In this document: positions 59,317 through 64,000 of the stretch, one piece after another
How positions within the stretch are numbered: the stretch's first letter is position 1
Layout: each line of letters starts with the position of its first letter
Assembly (NCBI GenBank): GCA_028023455.1
Contig: JAQFVV010000022.1
Span: forward strand, 6,837,100 to 6,901,099
Source of the DNA: Epiperipatus broadwayi
Lineage: Eukaryota; Onychophora; Udeonychophora; Euonychophora; Peripatidae
Direction: 5' to 3'
Length of the DNA: 64,000 bases
Notes under the pieces: model-generated
What the model was told of the DNA's origin: nothing
What the model saw: only the letters and a program-made list of their open reading frames with translations
The model's database searches: none
Made by a program: the position numbers and the translations under genes

Positions 59317-59819
59317 TATTTTAAAATACTGTATTTAATTATAACTGTTTATAAAATATGTTGTCCTGCAATGGGCTTGAAGCCATATGTATTGTTAAAA
59401 AAAAAAAAACTAATTCAGATAATAATAAATTTCACTTAATAATAAGGAATCTTGTTACACAAATTAGTTATGTGTTATTGTATATCTTTTTTTTCTTCTT
59501 TGCTTTAGAATAATTTCCCAATAAAGGTGTTTGTAAAGATCCCAACATTTTGTTGAAAAATCACTTAAAATAATTATGAGGACATTTAAAATTAAAGATT
59601 TCACTTATAAAGGTGACAACTAATTTATTGCAATAATGTGGCAATATTTATCTACAAGTTTTGTATTCATGCTGCTATTCAAAATGAGTAAAAATGATTT
59701 ATCTGTCTATAATAATCACTACAATCAAATAATTAATTACAATATAAGAATATTTGTTGATATAGAATATATGATTCAAAGATTTCAAATATGCTATGAT
59801 ATTTGATAAGAATTTGTCA

Positions 59820-61700
59820 TTATTCTTTGAAGATAACAAGTGCAATTGAAAAAATGTCTGGTAATCCTTTAAATCCATCTATAAACTATGCTGATTGAAC
59901 AAAATTTTATTAAGCAAAGAAAATACTTATTTTAAAAGTTTATTAAAGATGAACTTTATTAATACTATATTATGAAAACAATCAGCTTAGATAGAAGGTT
60001 CCATCTTCTTTAAAATCTATTGATAATAATAGAGATGTCACTTTTATTATGTGATAAATAAAAAAAATATCTAGTTGATCCCATATATATATGAATATTA
60101 ATCCAACAGGAAAGAGTGATTATTTTTATAAAACTAATAAAGAAAGTAAAATTGTGAATCTTTCTGCTTGCGGAATTGTCTTTTTTCCCTTCTTTAATCA
60201 TTAAAAGTATTAATGAAGATAAAATTTTTGAAAATATTTCTGCTGAAGTATCAGGCTTCATTATTAGAATTCTTTATTCCATCTTTAAAAAAATTATTCA
60301 AAAAAATAATGGATTTACTAATTTCTTTAAAAACTGAAATACATTTGAGAAAATAATGAATAGAAATCTTTAAATGAAACAGTATCTAATCATACTTTTG
60401 AAACTCTTAAGTCAAAAAGGAAATTTTAAAAATTGTTTACTACAAGATTGTGTCTAGATGTGTCTATGGATTAGATAATTAGTCATTTAAAAGAATTAGA
60501 TAGATCCGCTACCTCTTACAAACTTAAAAATTTAATAACTTCATCTTTTTATATTTCTGGATCCAATCAATTTTCAAGTAAGGTTTACAAATCTGATTTT
60601 TGAGCCTGAACATACTTTAATTAGAGTAAATTATATTAAAATTAAAAAATTTGAGATCACCAATGCTAATACAATGACTTCTTTATCCAAAAATATTGAA
60701 ACTTTTATCAAGAAAAGTCATTAATAGCATTAATGCCAACTTAGCCAACATTATCATAGTGAATGAAAAATCTTCTGGTAACTTGATCAAATCAAAAACT
60801 ATTATTTAATAAAAACTGACTGCTCTACTTCAATTGTAGCTCATATCTATGATAATTTATTTTGATTTCATCAAAACGTTACTTGCCTTTATACAAAAGC
60901 AATTGATTTGAAAGAAAATTTAATAGTCCAGAAATATTATGTGATTTTTCTGATTGAAACATGCTTGAATAAGGAATGTCAGGATAAGTTGGCATATAGT
61001 AATTAATAAAGTTAAATCATTGCCTAGTTTATTAAGAGATACTGACATTTTAATTTATATTAAATAAAAATATAGTATTTTTTAAGAGCATTGGATTACG
61101 TAGAAAATAAAAGTGAATGTACAAATTAGAATTTTACTAAAAATATTAAATTTCTTGTGAGAAATATCTATACAAGACCTGCAATATCTACTCATCAATT
61201 TGATAATCTCTTAAATAATCATTATTTAATGATTATAATTATCATTTGCTTTTAAATATTTCTTTCAGTGCTGTTGAAATTTTTTTAACAATAAATGACT
61301 TTATGAATTGTATGAATTAGACACAAAATAATTTCTACATGAATAGTTTAAATGAAGTTCTTGATTTATACTGTCTAGGATTGAATAATCTCGGTGTCTG
61401 AATTCTCATCTTGGTTCTGAAGACTGATATTGGGTACCCTCCTCTTAAGTTCTATATTCCAATTGCTTTCATAGTCTGTTGCTAAAAAAATGAGTAATTT
61501 GGTGCACATAAATTTGCTCTTTTGAAAGTGAATTGAGTAATTACTATCTTTTATATATATTTCTCTAATAGGGTTATGCTAAATTTTAAAAGTATACATT
61601 CATTCATATATTATAATGTTTTTACCAATCTTCTTCAATCTATTATCAAAATAAATAAGATCAGATTTTAAAAATTGCTTGTTCAGCAGGGTGGAAAGCA
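59820..61700 (+). other. Coding-like decayed region, unidentified
   Basis: Base usage and long broken open stretches suggest a former protein, read on the plus strand in changing frames: INYAD and AKK.LILKVY, then FFPSLIIKSINEDKIFENIS, VSGFIIRILYSIFKKII, NIIIVNEKSSGNLIKS, CLYTKAIDLKENLIVQKYYV, RNIYTRPAISTHQFDN. I do not recognise the family. It is probably an old transposon or virus-like protein. It has many stops, so no gene is claimed. Confidence 0.25.
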
Positions 61701-62374
61701 ATATACTCATGGATCCATAAATTGTTAACAATTCATATAATTAAATTATAAAAAATCAAATTATGAATCTTCATTCAAGATTAATTATAATAATTAACTT
61801 TTCATTAATATGTAATTGCGTCACTATTTTTTTTCTTCTTGTAGTAATATTAATACTTCTACTTATTCATAGAATTTCTCTGCTCTTTCTGTTATTTCTG
61901 ACTTTCATAAAACGTATTCTTCAATAAAATGTCATCTTTATGAGGACTAATAAATAAATTTTGCTTCAGTTTTGAGCATACCTTTGTATATATTTGGCTT
62001 CCTGTTTTTTTTTTTTTTCCTAACATTTTTTATCTTTTTATTCATAAGATACATTTTCCTAAAAAATGAAAAATTATTTAAGTGATTCTTAATATAAAAA
62101 AAAGGCATATAGATAGGTTTGCAAACTAGATGTATTCCAATTTTTTCATTCCCAATTAAATTATGTATACTAATCCTATATAATCTATTTACATTTATTT
62201 GAAAAAAATTATTCCTGACTTTTGGCATCATTTCAAAAACATAATTCATTTTATTGATGTTATATCACAAATATACTAATGATAATAAAAATTCAATGAA
62301 TGCGATGATTTTTTATTAGCCTAAATCCATTGGCAAGGTTTCATACTCTATATTTATTAATAAATTATATGCCC

Positions 62375-62512
62375 TGTGTGATTTAGTGCAGTAATAAAGT
62401 TCTAAGCTCTTGAGTTCAAGATCAGTGGATCACAGTTTCAAATCTGTCATTGTGATTGCCTGAATTTCTTATGAACTCTCAAGTAATAAATCATTCAAAT
62501 TTTTTTTTATTA
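62375..62512 (+). repeat. SINE, family B (best-kept copy)
   Basis: 'gatttagtgcagtaataaag' (A-box region), 'gagttcaagatcagtggatc', B-box-like 'gtttcaaatctg', 'cctgaatttcttatgaact' and 'ctcaagtaataaatcattc', then a T-rich tail. It has the same block order as the copies at 6.46 and 54.57 kb. Confidence 0.6.
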
Positions 62513-62554
62513 AATTAGATTATTCGTGATTAACTAAGTCATGTTTAAATAAGT

Positions 62555-62655
62555 GATAGCATGCGCTGGAAGTGACATAACTAGAATCCTGATTCCATGA
62601 ACCTTGGACTTTAAAATCCATTACTTCACCATTGCACTAAACTAGGCAGGTCAAT
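62555..62655 (-). repeat. Possible tRNA-like SINE remnant
   Basis: The minus strand reads 'gcctagtttagtgcaatggt', 'ggattttaaagtcc' (anticodon-arm-like inverted pair) and 'aaggttcatggaatcagga' (B-box-like). This suggests a worn tRNA-derived SINE next to the family B copy but in opposite orientation. Confidence 0.35.
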
Positions 62656-62659
62656 AAAG

Positions 62660-64000
62660 AATGAAATCATCATAACTATAAATGACAACTGCAATTTTGG
62701 GTGATTTAAAATTTTCTCTAATTTTGTATTAGCATATATCTTAATTTCATTAATCAATGATTACTTCCTGTATTGAATCTATTAAACACATTAAAGTCTT
62801 AAAATATTTATTTCCATTATTCAAAATATAATCTAACTCTGTTGTGATTTGGATGTTACCATGTCCATTTTCACTTTAAATTTTTCTCAAAAAAGAAAAA
62901 AAAGCATAATACAAAACTGCTTTTTCAACAAATTTCAAAAAACTATGACACTCATTTTTACATCCATAACCAATTTATCCACAATGCTTTCATCTTTCAG
63001 TTGTTTTCCAATACTAGCATTAAAATTTCCGTGGCAATTTTAAAATGTTTAATCTGATAAAAAGCCTTCTACATATCTAATACAAGTATCTTTATTACAC
63101 TGAGAACTTGCTGGGAGATAAATCTGAATTATAAACATATTAAGATAAATATCTAATCTTACCACTCTGTCTGACATATCACAAATCAATTTTCATAATG
63201 CTGTTTTTAACTTTTACTTATAATAAATCCCATTCCATTTTTACTTCCATTACTGTTTTTTTTATAATTAATTAATCTCATAAAGATATTAAAATCACAG
63301 ATCCTTTAAAATCTGTAATATAGCTAAGTTTAAAAAATTTCAAGCAAAATTCTCAAATATCTTTATAAAGTCCTGATTTAATTTGGTGAGGGGTCCATTT
63401 TTCATTAAAAAGATTTATGTCTCAACTCAAATTAAGAGATGATCTGAATATTGGTTACAGATAAATTGTGATCATATAATCTTAGCTAATTTTGAAATAT
63501 CAGTGAGCTCCATATAATAATGATCAGATGATTATTTTTTCTGTTGAGGTAAAAAAAAAAGATAAATTTTTGCTATTACTGATGAATTTTTTAACTTATA
63601 TAAGCCTGACATAAGAGCTATAATGAATTTTTTTTAGCATTCTAGAAATGTCAAATACTGGCACCATTCTATTATTGCCATTAAACAAACAATAACTGAT
63701 TTGTTCCAAACACAACAGATGCATTAATTTTGAATGCCCATTGATAAAATACATTTTAAATAATTGAAATAATTTCATATCAATATAAATGATAGATGTG
63801 TAGGAATTTGCCTGATGCCTAATCCTAACATAGCTATGGCTCTACCCAACATACATAAATCTGTATTATACACAAAGGGCAAACATAATATTCAAAATAT
63901 ATCATACTCTTTAAAGATGAATTATAATTCAATTACTATAAAATGAAATTACGTCTTTTATTTATTTATTAGCAGTAAAATAATTTTACTTTTTTACTAT
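62660..64000. other. AT-rich non-coding stretch to the window end
   Basis: Frames at 62,849-63,043 (+) and 63,596-63,778 (-) carry no known motif. Nothing else was recognised. Confidence 0.35.

Noticed and set aside
1-64000. CRISPR arrays, bacterial operons, rRNA genes
   Set aside because: No spacer-repeat arrays, ribosome-binding sites or rRNA motifs were seen. The content is that of an animal nuclear genome.

Overview
This is a 64 kb piece of a very AT-rich animal (invertebrate) nuclear genome, and nearly everything recognisable in it is mobile-element DNA. The animal assignment rests on tRNA-derived SINEs, APE-type LINEs, a zinc-finger (TTF/DUF4371) hAT transposon, a Penelope-type GIY-YIG remnant, and the lack of dense genes. 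I cannot name the species or phylum. No confident host gene was found. Three short stretches (about 2.56-2.74, 31.0-31.2 and 32.7-32.9 kb) look weakly exon-like and are flagged with low confidence.

Layout. At 0.55-1.35 kb is a decayed tandem copy of a ~475-bp repeat. SINE and tandem-repeat debris follows at 3.5-4 and 6.5 kb. A 5'-truncated but almost open L1/Tx1-like LINE lies at 12.53-16.18 kb with a clear 12-bp target-site duplication (TSD). A foldback MITE lies at 16.4-16.6 kb. An old, heavily decayed LINE of CR1/L2 type (SGNH ORF1, endonuclease, RT, zinc knuckle) fills 16.8-21.5 kb. A foldback element and a tandem ~475-bp repeat with hammerhead ribozymes follow at 21.9-23.2 kb. The 23.2-33.8 kb stretch is mostly featureless. 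At 33.9 kb is a SINE, at 34.6-35.3 kb a second tandem (~394 bp) hammerhead family, at 36.2-36.5 kb a GIY-YIG relict, at 38.0 kb a SINE, and at 40.0 kb a hammerhead on the minus strand. From 42.97 to 53.54 kb is an LTR element with ~1-kb LTRs; its 3' LTR is split by a complete 4,573-bp hAT transposon. At 57.7-59.3 kb the repeat/foldback/hammerhead arrangement of 21.5-23.2 kb occurs again. An unidentified decayed coding-like region and SINE fragments end the window.

Main result. The ~475-bp tandem repeat carries, on its minus strand, a type I hammerhead ribozyme: CUGAUGA core, stem-loop II, GAAA, a 2-bp stem III, an AUA cleavage site, and a stem I with an internal loop. Two insertions (22,494-23,174 and 58,772-59,300) have different TSDs (13 and 16 bp) but end at exactly the same 3' nucleotide. 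Both are longer than one unit, and one carries a 5' inversion. This is what an animal retrozyme would look like if copied from a circular or multimeric RNA and inserted by LINE- or Penelope-type target-primed reverse transcription. A second, unrelated hammerhead family (core ending GAAACUAGUC) sits at 34.7, 35.1 and 40.0 kb.

Two further points. The hAT transposase reading frame is interrupted by sequence identical to the Illumina adapter (about 50,657-50,692), which is an assembly artefact and not biology. The two LTRs serve as occupied and empty sites for the hAT insertion, which fixes its ends and 8-bp TSD exactly.
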